Of a DNA stretch of 64,000 nt, positions 44,986 through 55,752 are shown piece after piece (the stretch's first letter is position 1; each line of letters opens with the position of its first letter). The notes under the pieces are model-generated. The model saw only the letters and a list, made by a program, of their open reading frames with translations, searched no databases and was not told the origin of the DNA. Origin of the DNA: Vandiemenella viatica (Eukaryota > Arthropoda > Insecta > Orthoptera > Morabidae); assembly GCA_031002005.1 (NCBI GenBank), contig JARYHS010011408.1, forward strand, positions 218,901,473 to 218,965,472, written 5' to 3'. The position numbers and the translations under genes are program-made.

Positions 44986-46587
44986 TTAAGTTAGTCGAAT
45001 CACCGACAGATAGTGTTGTCGTTTTCCCACGCCGTGTCGAGTTGGTGATGGAATCATTACGAATAGATACTGCAGGTATCACAAAGCAATTAGAGGTCCT
45101 TAAGTGGGGGAAAGCACCGGGCCCAGATGGAATTCCAGTAAGAATATTTTCAGAATATGCGGCGGAAATCGGCCCATTTCTGTCTGATATATTCAGTAAA
45201 TCATTAGAAGAGCGAAAAGTACCTTCAGACTGGAACATCGCGCAAGTAACTCCGATTTTCAAGAAAGGTGATCGAAGTGATCCTGGAAATTATCGTCCAA
45301 TATCTATAACATCTGTTTGTAGTAGAGTTATGGAGCATATTATATGCTCGAACATTATGAAATTTCTAGACGATAATAATTTGCTTACAACAAATCAACA
45401 CGGATTTCGGAAGAAAAGATCATGTGAAACACAGCTGGCCCTATTTACACACGACGTTATGAAAGTTATCGATGCAGGTTCACAAGTAGATGCAATTTTT
45501 TTAGATTTTCAGAAAGCCTTTAACTCTGTGCCACACAACCGCCTTTTAGCGAAGCTACGAGCGTACGGTATATCGGATCAGCTTTGTGAATGGATAAAGG
45601 ATTTTCTAACTGGTCGGTCGCAGTATGTCGTCGTTGAAGGAGAAAGGAGAAAGTTCTTCTAGTCTAGATGTTACATCGGGGGTACCTCAAGGAAGTGTAA
45701 TAGAACCACTTCTTTTTTTAATTTTTATAAACGATCTCGGAGACAAAGTGAAAAGCCTTTTTAGATTGTTTGCTGATGATGCGGTTATTTATAGGGAAGT
45801 AAGGAATTTGGCCGATTGCTTAGAAATTCAGCGTGATCTGGATATTATTTTTGCATGGTGCGCTGAGTGGCAACTTACGCTAAATTGTAAAAAGTGCAAG
45901 ACAATGAGCATAACTAACAAAAAGAATCCAATTGTTCAGAAATACGAGTTAAACAATTCAGTTATTGATATGGTCGATTCTATGTAATATTTGGGAGTAA
46001 CAGTACAAAGGAACATGAAATGGGACTTACACATTAATTCGTTGGTAGGTAGAGCTAATTCTAGGCTGCGATTCATAGGTCGAATATTGAAAAATTGTAA
46101 TAAACAAACAAAGGAGATAGCGTACAAATCTCTTGTGCGTCCACATTTGGACTATTGTTGTGCCATTTGGGATCCGTTTCGTAAGGGGTTGATCGAAAGT
46201 ATAGACGAAGTACAGAGAAGAGCCGCTCGATTCGTGACCGCTTGCTACAGTCCTTATGAAAGCGTCACAGAACTGATTAGTAGACTAGGCTGGGAGTCTC
46301 TGGTAGATAGACGACGCACGTTTCGTTTAAACTTATTGGTAAACATGTGTACTCCCACTTTCACTTTTGAGTGTAGTGAAATACTTCGTCCACCAACCTA
46401 TTTGAGCCGGAATGACAGGATAGATAAGATTAGAGAAATAAGGTGCCGCAATGATTCTTATATGAATTCTTTTTTCCCTCGTACCATTAGGGATTGGAAT
46501 GCACAACAAAGAGATTAGCTTTGGTGCTGAGCACCCTCTGCCACCCACAATTTTGTGAATTGCAGAGTATATATGTAGATGTAGATG
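44985..46587 (+). pseudogene. CR1/Jockey-group LINE, 5'-truncated reverse transcriptase
   Basis: Reverse transcriptase of a non-LTR retrotransposon. Motifs in order: LKWGKAPGPDGIP, FKKGDRSDPGNYRPISI, LTTNQHGFRKKRSCETQL, AIFLDFQKAFNSVPHNRL, TSGVPQGSVIEPLLFLIFIN, LFADDAVIY (catalytic), then the thumb-like C-terminus ending FPRTIRDWNAQQRD. A frameshift near 45650-45660 splits the frame just before TSGVPQG, and TAA at 45985-45987 precedes YLGV. Otherwise about 500 codons are preserved. The ORF1 and endonuclease domain are missing by 5' truncation. The 3' UTR ends in a short TGTAGA repeat. It is the same family as 24405-24950. Confidence 0.92.
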
Positions 46588-48137
46588 GCAACACTTAAGC
46601 GTCCTCATTGCTGCGGGAAGTGACAACTCCTGGTTCTAACAACCCAGTGGAAAAACAGGAAAAATGATCAGTTACAAACATAAAGAGACTGTTTTTAGAA
46701 ATTTGTTTTAAAAAAGCAATATCTTTTCATCACACTACAAGAAATCACGGAAAGCTTGATGACTCAAATTGTGCTCAGAAAACGCTCAAAATATGTTCCA
46801 TATCAGTTAGACTAAGAACTAGCGTATCGTACATGCTTACAACAGGAACTGATCGTGGAGATCCTTATCAGGGTGGCCAGTGAACACCGTGGGACCTGCA
46901 GATCTTTGCAGCTGGTGGATCAGGCAGCCAACACCTGCTCGCTGTTCCTCAGTACCCTCATAAACCCAGCTACCGATTACAAAGAAAGTTCCTTGGAGTA
47001 TCGGCCATTTTCAGGGAGAGGTTTTGAAACTTAAGCACATTGTCTGGAGGGATAACTTTAACAAGGAGTCAGATATTCAATATGACTGCTTCAGTGTTTT
47101 ATATCTTCTTATACTGTATTTACTGTTCAAAACAGAAATGGCTCATCTACCTAGAAGAAAATATTTCTTTAACTCGTAGTAGGAAATTTTATTACCGAGT
47201 TTACTTTATTGCTGTATTTAGTAATTGTAGATACTGACGAATGGTCTACCAGTCAATTACAAAATGTTCACTTCTTCTGAAAACAGCTTTCCGCAATTAA
47301 ATCTATATATATCATGAAAGTGTAATTTTAGCAGGAACAACATGTAGAAACTTAGAAAATAAAACTCTTTTTTACAAGACTCTCTCTCTCTGCTGAAGTT
47401 GAGAAACATTGCAATTTTTTATGTGCTTATTTATTTATGTGTAACGTGTTGTTTAAACATTAAGGTTGCCACTTCTGGCACTACTTTGTTAGGCGTTCCA
47501 CAGTTCTAATGACAACAGTTATGTTTATTGCTAAAAGCGGAAAGGAATAACACGTTCTTTTTAGCCGATTGTGATAACTGATAATGAATGAAACATGTTC
47601 TGGACAATTTATATGATGGAGAAATATTGACTAAAATTGACATGCTTACTAACACAAAAGAAAATTATTTACGTTTAATTTCAGATAAATTTGAATTATT
47701 TTGTAGAATTTAGTGCCTTAAATTAAGCGACAGCATTAAGCTCTAGTGAATTTTTGAAATATCAGCTTCATCCAGTGATTTTAAATTTTATATTTTCTTG
47801 CCAGTCTTCGGTTCAAAGCCCTCATTCTGTTAAAGAGCCCTCTTTTCTCTTCTACATAATTTGAAGAAAATATCAAGTTAAAATAAAGCCTCACACCATC
47901 CATATGAGAAGAAGGTACACTATCAACTGCATCACCAACCACATCAGGGCGCATAATCACTTTTATTTGTTTGAGCGTAGAGCATATTTTCTTAGCAGAA
48001 CTATTCTGAATTAATAGCATCGTACTATTTTCTGCACAAAATTCTCGAATCTCAAAGTTTTTGCTCCCAAAAAATCGATTGATATGCGGTATCAAGTTAT
48101 TGACGAATCACACTAATCGACCAGTTCTTCCCTGATC
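46588..48137. other. No gene recognised
   Basis: AT-rich DNA. The minus frame 47781-48095 (104 aa) is basic at its C-terminus but matches nothing I know. CT microsatellite near 47380. Confidence 0.4.
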
Positions 48138-48362
48138 AAGCTTGGTCGATAAGCGCTTAACCTTTAGATTTCTCATTTGGCATATTCGGTTCCAGCAATT
48201 CATTTTTTGGCTTTCGATAGTTTCTCAAAATCACTCCAAGCAAATGCCTGGACGATTCCTTCAAAAATTTGTGTCCTGTATCCTGTCCGTTTTCTAACAC
48301 AAAATTTTCTCCCGCCTCTCATGACCTCGTTGTCAAGAAACAATACCCGTAAATAAAAATAA
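48138..48362 (+). repeat. SINE-1 copy, diverged
   Basis: The head AAGCTTGGTCGATAAGCGCT, then CATTTTTTGGCTTTCGATAG, CAAAATCACTCCAAGCAAAT, and CTCATGACCTCGTTGTCAAG with an A-rich tail. The B box is degraded. Confidence 0.65.
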
Positions 48363-49108
48363 TATCCCTTTCATGAAAAATGGAAAGAGTCCCAGCGTTA
48401 AAGTTAATAATGAATCTGTATGTTGTCTTCAAGCCGGCACTTGTCGTTTCTACCAACGTATCCAGTATCCACGGGACACCCGTTCCCCGTGACTCACAAA
48501 CTACGCGCTTCTGATTATGTTTGGCAAACACGCGCCGCGCACTCCCTGTTAAGTGCCGTGTGTTTGTTCGCACATTACACCGAACGTCGACATGCTAGCA
48601 CATGTAGTAGGGTTTCTGCCTGTCATTGCTCTTCTTTAAAAGGTTCTCTCTCTAAGTAAGAGCAACCGAATATGTGTAAAGAACGTAATTGGTCAGCTGA
48701 AGTTTGAGAGATTGTAAACACAGTCAGAGGTCGAAAACACTTTACGACGAAACTGAGATGTTCTGCAATTACGTGGTAGGAAGAGCACAGATTGAGGTAT
48801 AGAAGTCAGTTGCTGCTACAACTACTGGTGCGTTCTTTGGCATCTTAATAAATGTTTGGGTTAATTATTATGATTACTGGCTTCTAAGGTCGTAAAAAAG
48901 GCCGGTTGAACGTGTTCTAAATTAATATCCTGGCTTATTTAAACAGAATTATAATCATAGCCATTATTTCTAAAAGATTTTTTTTTGTAACTAGCCATAT
49001 TCCTCCTTTCATACTTAATCAAAATCAAAAAATTAAGGTATCATTTTAAATATTAAGTTCTCCGCTTTGGAAACATCACTAATTAAGAAAGGAATTTTCA
49101 GAAATTAA
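48363..49108. other. No gene recognised
   Basis: 48420-48660 is somewhat GC-richer; no exon, repeat end or RNA gene could be supported. Confidence 0.4.
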
Positions 49109-49842
49109 GCCCGTAATAGGGATTGCAATCCAGCAAAGCGGGATCCCGCAATCCCGCGGGATCCCGCATCATTAGACTGTCTGGCGGATCCCGCACAAAA
49201 TTAAGCCGATCTGCAATCCGCAAAATCCGGCGGAAACGCGTGTCAGTCTGCGTGACTCACTGCCCCACTCTATCTCTATCAGATGTTTTGCACTGTTTGC
49301 CGCAGTTGGCATTTGACTCATGTGAACAAGCGTTTGTTTTTGTCAACCTTCGTCATTTGTAAGTAAATAAATACACTTTTACGTATTCATCAAAACTTAC
49401 ACTTCGGGTACATATTTCTGTAATTTGAATTATGGTGCGTATTTAGCACGATTTTCTAACTATATAATTATTTTTTAAGTGTCGCACACGTTATCTGAAC
49501 TACACGGTTACAGCTTTTTATTCACGGTTTCATTATTCCCATTTTATGTATTTGCAGATAAAGTAATTGTGACAATTTCCTAATTTGCGGCTGAAAATTT
49601 GATTATTCGTTGATATGAAACTAATGTTATCGTAATTTTAACGATCGCGTACCTATTTATTTAACAGCTATCAAAAGGAAATTGTATATCCTTTGACTTA
49701 TTGTTGTTTTGGCCGCTGCTTCAATGCGTTTCTTTGACGAAAGCCACCTGCTTACATGTGTCGCTCAGGCTTTCGATTAATCCCTCTTCTCCTTCTTATT
49801 ATTTCGAATACAGGTAAAAAAAGTTATAATGAAATTTTCACG

Positions 49843-50222
49843 GGTGTATCGACGAATTGTATTGTAGGAACACCATACTCCGATGGCTGCCTCCGCCGTC
49901 TTCCTCACGTGTGTAAACCGAGTGTGGTGGTGTAACGGCTAGCGTTCTGGCCTCGCATTCGGGAGGACGACGGTTCTAATCCCCGTCCGGACATCCAGAT
50001 TTGGGTTTTTCATGGTTTTCCAAATCACTCCAGGCAAACACCGGGATGCTTCCTTCAAAAGGCCATGGCCGAATTCCTTCCCATTCCTTGCCCCCATCCT
50101 TTCCCGTCTCTAAAGACCTCGCTGTTAAAGAGACGTTAAGCAGATAAAAACAAAAAGTGTGTAATTTCGTGTGTTTGCAATGAAATCCGGAGATACAACC
50201 TATGAGGACTTCACTGCAATCA
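49843..50222. mobile_element. Fold-back family D copy, split by a SINE
   Basis: The left end has TTCACGGGTGTATCGACG and the right end CTATGAGGACTTCACTGCAA, comparable with the ends at 13028 and 26340. A SINE-1 copy separates the two halves. Boundaries are approximate. Confidence 0.5.
49922..50158 (+). repeat. SINE-1 copy, full length (best copy)
   Basis: The tRNA-like head is GTGGTGTAACGGCTAGCG (A box) and GGTTCTAATCCCCG (B box). The body has ATCCAGATTTGGGTTTTTCA, CCATGGCCGAATTCC and TCTAAAGACCTCGCTG, and the tail GACGTTAAGCAGATAAAAA. GTGTGTAA occurs just before and just after the copy and may be its target duplication. Confidence 0.85.
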
Positions 50223-50844
50223 TTCGCCGAGAAAGTCTCCTTTCTTACTAAAAAATAATAATTTCTACTCTACAAACTTCGTTACGCCTCATAAGTAAAT
50301 ATGAAATACTTGACAGTTTACGTGTTGGTGAGTAGTTTCTTATAATAACATTGAATCAACTGTAATATCAATCAAGGAATCACTAGATATAATAATGAAT
50401 CAAGGACAAGTCTCGTGCTTGTGCAATGACAAAAAGTTATGAGATCTAGTTCTGAGCAAAGTCTACACTTTACAGACTATATTCACTTCACTTTGTGAAA
50501 TGGAATGCTTTTCTCGGTGTTATGGAACGTTTATGTAGATTAAAAAAAAAAAAAAGTAAAACTTTGAAATACACTTAAGACACGCTAAAAAGTTTTAATG
50601 TAATTTTACCAATCAAAATATTGTTAACTGTTAATTTTTATCATTTAACATTAAAAATTATTTATTAATTTAATTATTATTTAATTTATTAACGTTTTAA
50701 GTAACTATGTTTTAAATATATGCGTTAAAAAACTGTTTGTACTAATCCCGCACGGATCCCGCGGTATCCCGCGGGATGGGCGCAAATCCCGCGCGGATCC
50801 CGCGGGATTGAAAACACTGCGGGATTGCAATCCTTAGCCCGTAA

Positions 50845-51078
50845 ACGGCAAAATTATGAATAAACAAGTTCACGGATAGTTCAGAGTAAAGCTACTAAGC
50901 TGCGCTGGCGTCGATAAGCAGTGATCTTATTACCGATAGATAGCAGCACAAAACATCGACATTTTCGCACGCATAATCCTGTTAACAAATAGACAATTGT
51001 TACTACAAAAAGAGCCACTTCAGTGCTAAGCTGCTAAGCTAAACTGGTGCCAATAAGGAGTGATCGCATCATCGCTAA
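50845..51078. other. No gene recognised
   Basis: Short spacer between two transposons; contains GCTAAGCTGC-type phrases that recur at about 50890 and 51030, possibly a small duplication. Confidence 0.35.
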
Positions 51079-51430
51079 GCCACGTTCCCACGACGTCTTG
51101 TAACGAAGGCGAGACGGGACGGGACGGGACGGATACTCAACAACACGCCATAGGAATGGGGCCGCCTCTGCTAGCGAGGACGAGACGCAGCTACCCACTC
51201 TGTGTCGGAAAACATCACAGGCGTGTGTAGCAGTGCGCTGTTGCCATCGGTTTGCAGCAGCGGTGCGCACCCCTTCTGTTGCTGTAAAGTGCTCTGTGCC
51301 AAACGACACTAGGCAACGTGGTTGGGAGGTGGCGGCGAGGTAAGCGAGGGCTAACCTGCGGCGCGCGCTCGTCCCTACACTCCGGCTAATGAGGTCCCGC
51401 CTTCGCTACAAGAGATCGTGGGAACGCAGG
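51079..51430. mobile_element. GC-rich TIR element (MITE)
   Basis: ACGTTCCCACGACGTCTTGT, then AACGAAGGCG, at the left pairs with CGCCTTCGCTACAAGAGATC, then GTGGGAACGC, at the right (imperfect TIR of about 35 bp). GACGG/GACGG repeats follow the left TIR. The body is CpG-rich with no ORF of note. The ends resemble PIF/Harbinger-type TIRs, but no clean 3-bp duplication is visible. Confidence 0.65.
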
Positions 51431-51796
51431 TTTAGATGTCACGACATATCACAGAGATATGGATAAACTGTGTATGTTTTTTAGATTAAGGAGCTTTCTG
51501 TACATTTTTGTTTTGTTCGTAAACATTTCATCATTTCTAAACGTTTCGTAAGACGTTGTATTTGTTTTGCTACGTAGCTGTTCAGATGACAAACAAAAAA
51601 GTTTTACAAATGAGTCGGTTCTTCTTTTATTCTCCTACAAACCAACAACCTCGTTATTCATCGTGTATTATATATTATTCGCGAAGTTTTCGTACAGGCA
51701 TCCTAGTGTTACAAATTCATTGTTCTATATCAATCCCAGTGTGATATTCATCGCTACTATTATCTTGTTTCCTGTTAACTATGGTCGTTTAGCGTA
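51431..51796. other. No gene recognised
   Basis: AT-rich spacer; open frames at 51556-51803 have no motif. Confidence 0.4.
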
Positions 51797-52816
51797 TGTC
51801 TGACTTGGAGACCATCAGACCTGTTCAGAACGGATTTCGATCCCGTGAGTATATGTTGAAGGGTAATAACTCCATATGTCTTTGTTACAATTATTTCGTC
51901 AAAATGAGCCCTAGGTATCGAGAAATTAACGCGGAAACATATGTAAATATATTTTAAATATTATAATTTTAGTGCAAATATTATAATTTTAGTGCATTGT
52001 TTAAAAGCTTCACCGTGGTGTAATTGTGGTAAGGTGCTAACTCTCCATTTTGCAAACCCGGGTTCAAATCACCATACTGCCAATTATTTTTATTTCCTTT
52101 TTTATATGCAGTAATCATTGAGCATTGATTTTATTTCATTTAAAATTCATTTACGAATTTTTATTATGCAAAATAACTTTTAAAACAAAATATGACAGAA
52201 TATACAGTCCCAACTTTTTTTTTTTTTTTTTAGAAAATCATTATTTCATTGTTTATTGTTTGTGTTTTTTTTAAAAATGAAACAGGTATATTTCATGTTC
52301 ATCGTTTCCATACTTGTATCTCTACAATTAATATCGTAAAGTAAATATAATACAGCCATAAGGTCGGGGTTTTTTCCCCCCCTACCACAGTTATACTTAT
52401 TTCCGTGCAGTGGTGGTAGCATGTAAATGTTTGAAACTAACATAATGTCTGTTATTTCGCATAATAAAAATTCGTAAATGAAATTTAAATGAAATAAAAT
52501 CAATACTCAATGATTACTGCATATAAAAAAAAAGATATAAAAATATTTGGCAATATGGGGATTTGAACCCGGGTTCGCAAAATGGGAAGTTAGCGCCTTA
52601 TCGCATACACCACGCTGAAGCTTTTGAACAATGTACTAAAATTATAATATTTAAAATATATTTACATATGTTTCCATGTTAATTTCTCGATACCCAGGGC
52701 TCATTTTGAAGAAATATTTGTAACACAGACATAATTAAGGAGTAAATACCCTTCAACATATATTCGGGGGATCGAAATCTGTTCTCAACAGGTCTGATGG
52801 TTCCCAAGTGAGACGA
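51797..52816. mobile_element. Fold-back element with tRNA-like promoters in both arms
   Basis: Two inverted arms of about 370 bp (51797-52177, 52451-52816) flank a 270-bp unrelated centre. Each arm holds a tRNA-like unit with an A-box-like TGGTGTAATTGTGG (52016-52029) and B-box-like GGTTCAAATC (52061-52070) in the left arm, and the mirror image at about 52560-52612 in the right arm. Both point to the centre. The left arm has an extra 20-bp tandem duplication (ATTATAATTTTAGTGCA unit). The centre contains a T-run and CCCCCC. No coding capacity or clear target duplication is visible. Confidence 0.85.
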
Positions 52817-54329
52817 GAAGGATGACAAAGAACAAATTTAGCATACATAACAGCGAGAAAATCTGCTTCAATTCGTACTCAAATTTACCCGAGCAATCCT
52901 GTGATGAAACCATTACGTCAATGGCGGACAGTTACGTTGTATAGAAATTGAAGGTATTGTTTAATTAATTATTAAAACATGAGTAGCTAAACTCTACGCT
53001 GTACTACATCTAGATGGCTGTTTCTTTCTTTTTTTTTTCTTTTTTTTTTTACTGATGGCGCATGTCGGTACTCTAATAACACGAATCTAAATAATTCTTC
53101 AATGCTGATACTTCAGTGAGATGTGAATCAAATAAAAATCAGTTACATTCCCGTTCTTTACTGGGAATTAATCACCTAAGGATCTGCGGAATAATGACTT
53201 GCAAGAACATTGCACTGAAAGCGTTGTGTTTATCGAATAGGAAGACACACACATTTTCATTAACCAGCATGTATCACGATATTCTTGATCACAGTGTCGC
53301 GTATACAACATTTATAGCGAGATGCACGAAGGATAAAGTGAGCCATTCCAAAAGTGAACCTTATTGCCTGCAGCTTATGAAGCGGTCATTGCTACAACAG
53401 GTAATGGCACGAGAAGCCGTGTCAGAGTTAAGCGCATACCGAGGGAGACTGCTTCTTTCCAAAGTACATTTTTGTTGCAGCCTCCACGTTAAATGTATAT
53501 ATAGTGAGAATACTTTGTTTTACGAGAGACGAGGGCCGTCGTAAAAGAGGCGGAGATCGTAAGTCACGTGACTAACGAAGCAGGTCGTTGAAGACTCAGT
53601 ACATCAACGCGGCAGTTAAAAAGCGCACGACACAGGTTAACACGACCCCTCGCCTAGGCAAGTGCGCTAGATAAATCTCGACCTCATCCTCGATTATCTG
53701 TTTTTTCCCTGCATAGTTTCGTGACTTACTACACAGGTATTTAATACCATCTTCATGGCTGCATTCCTAACGTTTTATTTATTTACTTTTTTCCATTTGC
53801 AACTGCTAATCTCTATTTAAATTCCAAGTTTTCTTAAAAAGAAAATAGTAAAAACTACTGCTTACTTTTTCTTGTATATTGCTAGAAATATAGCAGATTG
53901 TCCCTGTTTTCTTTCATGTGGCAAAATAGGGTTAATGTCGTTTGAAACCATTTGTTCATATGCTCCTTTGTTATCCAAGCATGTTAGCATTTATCACTTG
54001 TAAGCTTACAATTAGCTACATATTATTTACGTCATTAAAACTAAGGTTTAATTATATAATATGGACGTAGATTTGAGTTGAATACGCAAGAATCCTTAAG
54101 AACTTTAACCTCGTTGGTAGTGGTTTCTGTTTAAAGATATCGGTCATTACTTTGCATTGATGTAACTCTCGAAACAATCTCGATTTACTTCATCATATTT
54201 TTATTTAGTCATGAATACTCACAAACGTGCTTTCAATTAAAAACTTATTTCAACTTAGCCAGTATCTGAAGACTTATCCTAGGCAGAATAAGAGTACAAG
54301 GCACCAAATATTTTAACCGCATTAGCAAA
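52817..54329. other. No gene recognised
   Basis: Contains two T-runs near 53030-53050. The plus frame 53116-53544 (142 aa) is Ser/His/Cys-rich and matches no family I know; no splice evidence supports it. Confidence 0.4.
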
Positions 54330-54538
54330 TTTTTTACTTATGGCTTTATGCCTTGTCGATTTCGTCATTAGAGGCGCGATGGGATTGGAGACAAGGAACG
54401 GGAAGGAATTCGGTAATGGCTTTTTGAAGGAAGCATCCCGGCATTCGCCTGGAGTAGTTTGGGGAAAACATGGAAAACCAAAATCTGGATGCCCGGACGG
54501 GGATTCGAACCCGCGTCCTCCCGAATGCGAGGCCAGAC
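54330..54538 (-). repeat. SINE-1 copy, near full length
   Basis: The reverse complement begins TCTGGCCTCGCATTCGGGAG and has B box GGTTCGAATCCCCG, ATCCAGATTTTGGTTTTCCA, GAATTCCTTCCCGTTCC and the tail GACAAGGCATAAAGCCATAA. The first part of the tRNA-like head (A box) is missing. Confidence 0.85.
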
Positions 54539-55310
54539 TTAATTTTCTCCTCGGAATATTTTTCTCCCCTGGCCTTTCCCATGAAGGTAGTGTTTACTAT
54601 TTTTAGCTGATTGTGATGTGTGTATATTATGTGAAGTGTGTTGTGAATGAATGAAAGATGGAAGAAGGGAGAGTGTCACCAGGTTTGTCTTCCTCATCAG
54701 ACGGACGAATCACCATTAACAATATCGTATGCCCCTGAATTCGCTAGAGTTACTTTATTTGAAAATATAATCACTTCCGTACGTCCACCAGTGTTTTTTA
54801 AAAATAAGCAACAAATATTTGTTGAAGTGTTATACAGTTTGCAGCGTCCTTTATGATCGAATACTAGTTGTGCTGGTATAATATGTTGTTGCCCAAGCTT
54901 AACGCGTAGTCTGTAAGATTTGACAGGTTGTAATCCCCCCATTAACCCCTGGAGAGCCCCGATCCTTGGGGAGTGGCTGTAATTGAATTATCACCAACAC
55001 CTGCACCACGGGGCGACCCGCGAACGTCTCTAGGGATCCCGAGCCAGCTACCTGCTAGTCTGCTACACTCCCACGCCTTAGCGATGGCGAGAAAAACGAG
55101 ACATCAAGGCGGCAAAAAAATAGCTGCAGATCACTCCCTCTTGCCTTTGTCAACCGTTTCCGGTATCTTTGCAAAGAAGCAAACTCGTGACTGTCCACTA
55201 CGAGTCGGTCACAAAAGGAATCTTTTACAACTGCGCCAATCATCAAATTATTTTCACTGTTATTGTGTTCCATAGGGCCGCTGTATTCTCATTTGTGTTT
55301 CTATCTTCAC
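54539..55310. other. No gene recognised
   Basis: Mixed composition. 54950-55200 is GC-richer, with a basic frame (MARKTRHQGGKKIAAD) that has no family match. Confidence 0.4.
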
Positions 55311-55496
55311 GCCGAGCTCATTGGATGAGTGGTTGACTTTCGGATTGAGTATTCAGGAGGATACCAGTTTAATTTTCCCCCATGGTCATCCAGCATTCGA
55401 TCTAACATGGTTTCCCGAAAATATTCCGGGACTTCAAAGGCTGTGGCTAAAATCCTTCTCGTCCCTTCTTTCACATCATCTCTTAACTCTAATCAC
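55311..55496 (+). repeat. SINE-1 copy, strongly diverged
   Basis: The head GCCGAGCTCATTGGATGAGT, then ATTCAGGAGGATACCAG, CATCCAGCATTCGATCTAAC and ATGGTTTCCCGAAAATATTC follow the SINE-1 order. Its 3' end is abutted by a SINE-2 insertion. Confidence 0.6.
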
Positions 55497-55742
55497 GCCG
55501 GCCTCGGTAGCGTAGAGGCTAGAGTCTTGGCCACGCGTGCCGAAGGTCGCCGGTTCGAGTCCGGCCGAGAGCATGGTTGTTTAAGTGTTGTGTGTCTGTG
55601 AATGACCCATCCGTCCTTTTGTGTCCATACTTAGAAGCTACAAAATATATAATGAATGACTGATTTACTGGAAGCTATGATAATCACATTGAGCTGGCTG
55701 TATGCCTCAGTTGCCGAATGCCATTTTTTAAAAAATTTAAAT
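55497..55742 (+). repeat. SINE-2 (tRNA-derived) copy A with target duplication
   Basis: Head GCCGGCCTCGGTAGCG (A-box region) and GGTTCGAGTCCGGCCG (B box), followed by GGTTGTTTAAGTGTTGTGTG and a 3' end GCTGGCTGTATGCCTCAGTT, then GAATGCCATTTT. A 10-bp duplication CTCTAATCAC lies at 55487-55496 and 55743-55752. Confidence 0.9.
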
Positions 55743-55752
55743 CTCTAATCAC

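Larger units (their letters stand above)
49117..50836. mobile_element. hAT-like element with GGGATCCCGC arrays
   Basis: Termini TAGGGATTGCAATCC and GGATTGCAATCCTTA, with a perfect 8-bp duplication GCCCGTAA at 49109-49116 and 50837-50844. Both ends (49130-49230 and 50745-50830) carry clustered palindromic GCGGGATCCCGC-type repeats. The 1.7-kb interior has no transposase. It is interrupted by a fold-back family D element, which in turn contains a SINE. TIR start and duplication length match the element at 40185-41090. Confidence 0.88.

Noticed and set aside
53116..53544. 142-codon open frame on the plus strand
   Set aside because: No known motif, composition like neighbouring non-coding DNA, and no supporting splice sites.
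55497..55575. Possible tRNA genes at the SINE heads (also 37080, 44470, 58291, 60127, 63163)
   Set aside because: A and B boxes are present but the cloverleaf does not pair, and each is followed by a family-specific body and poly(A): these are SINEs.
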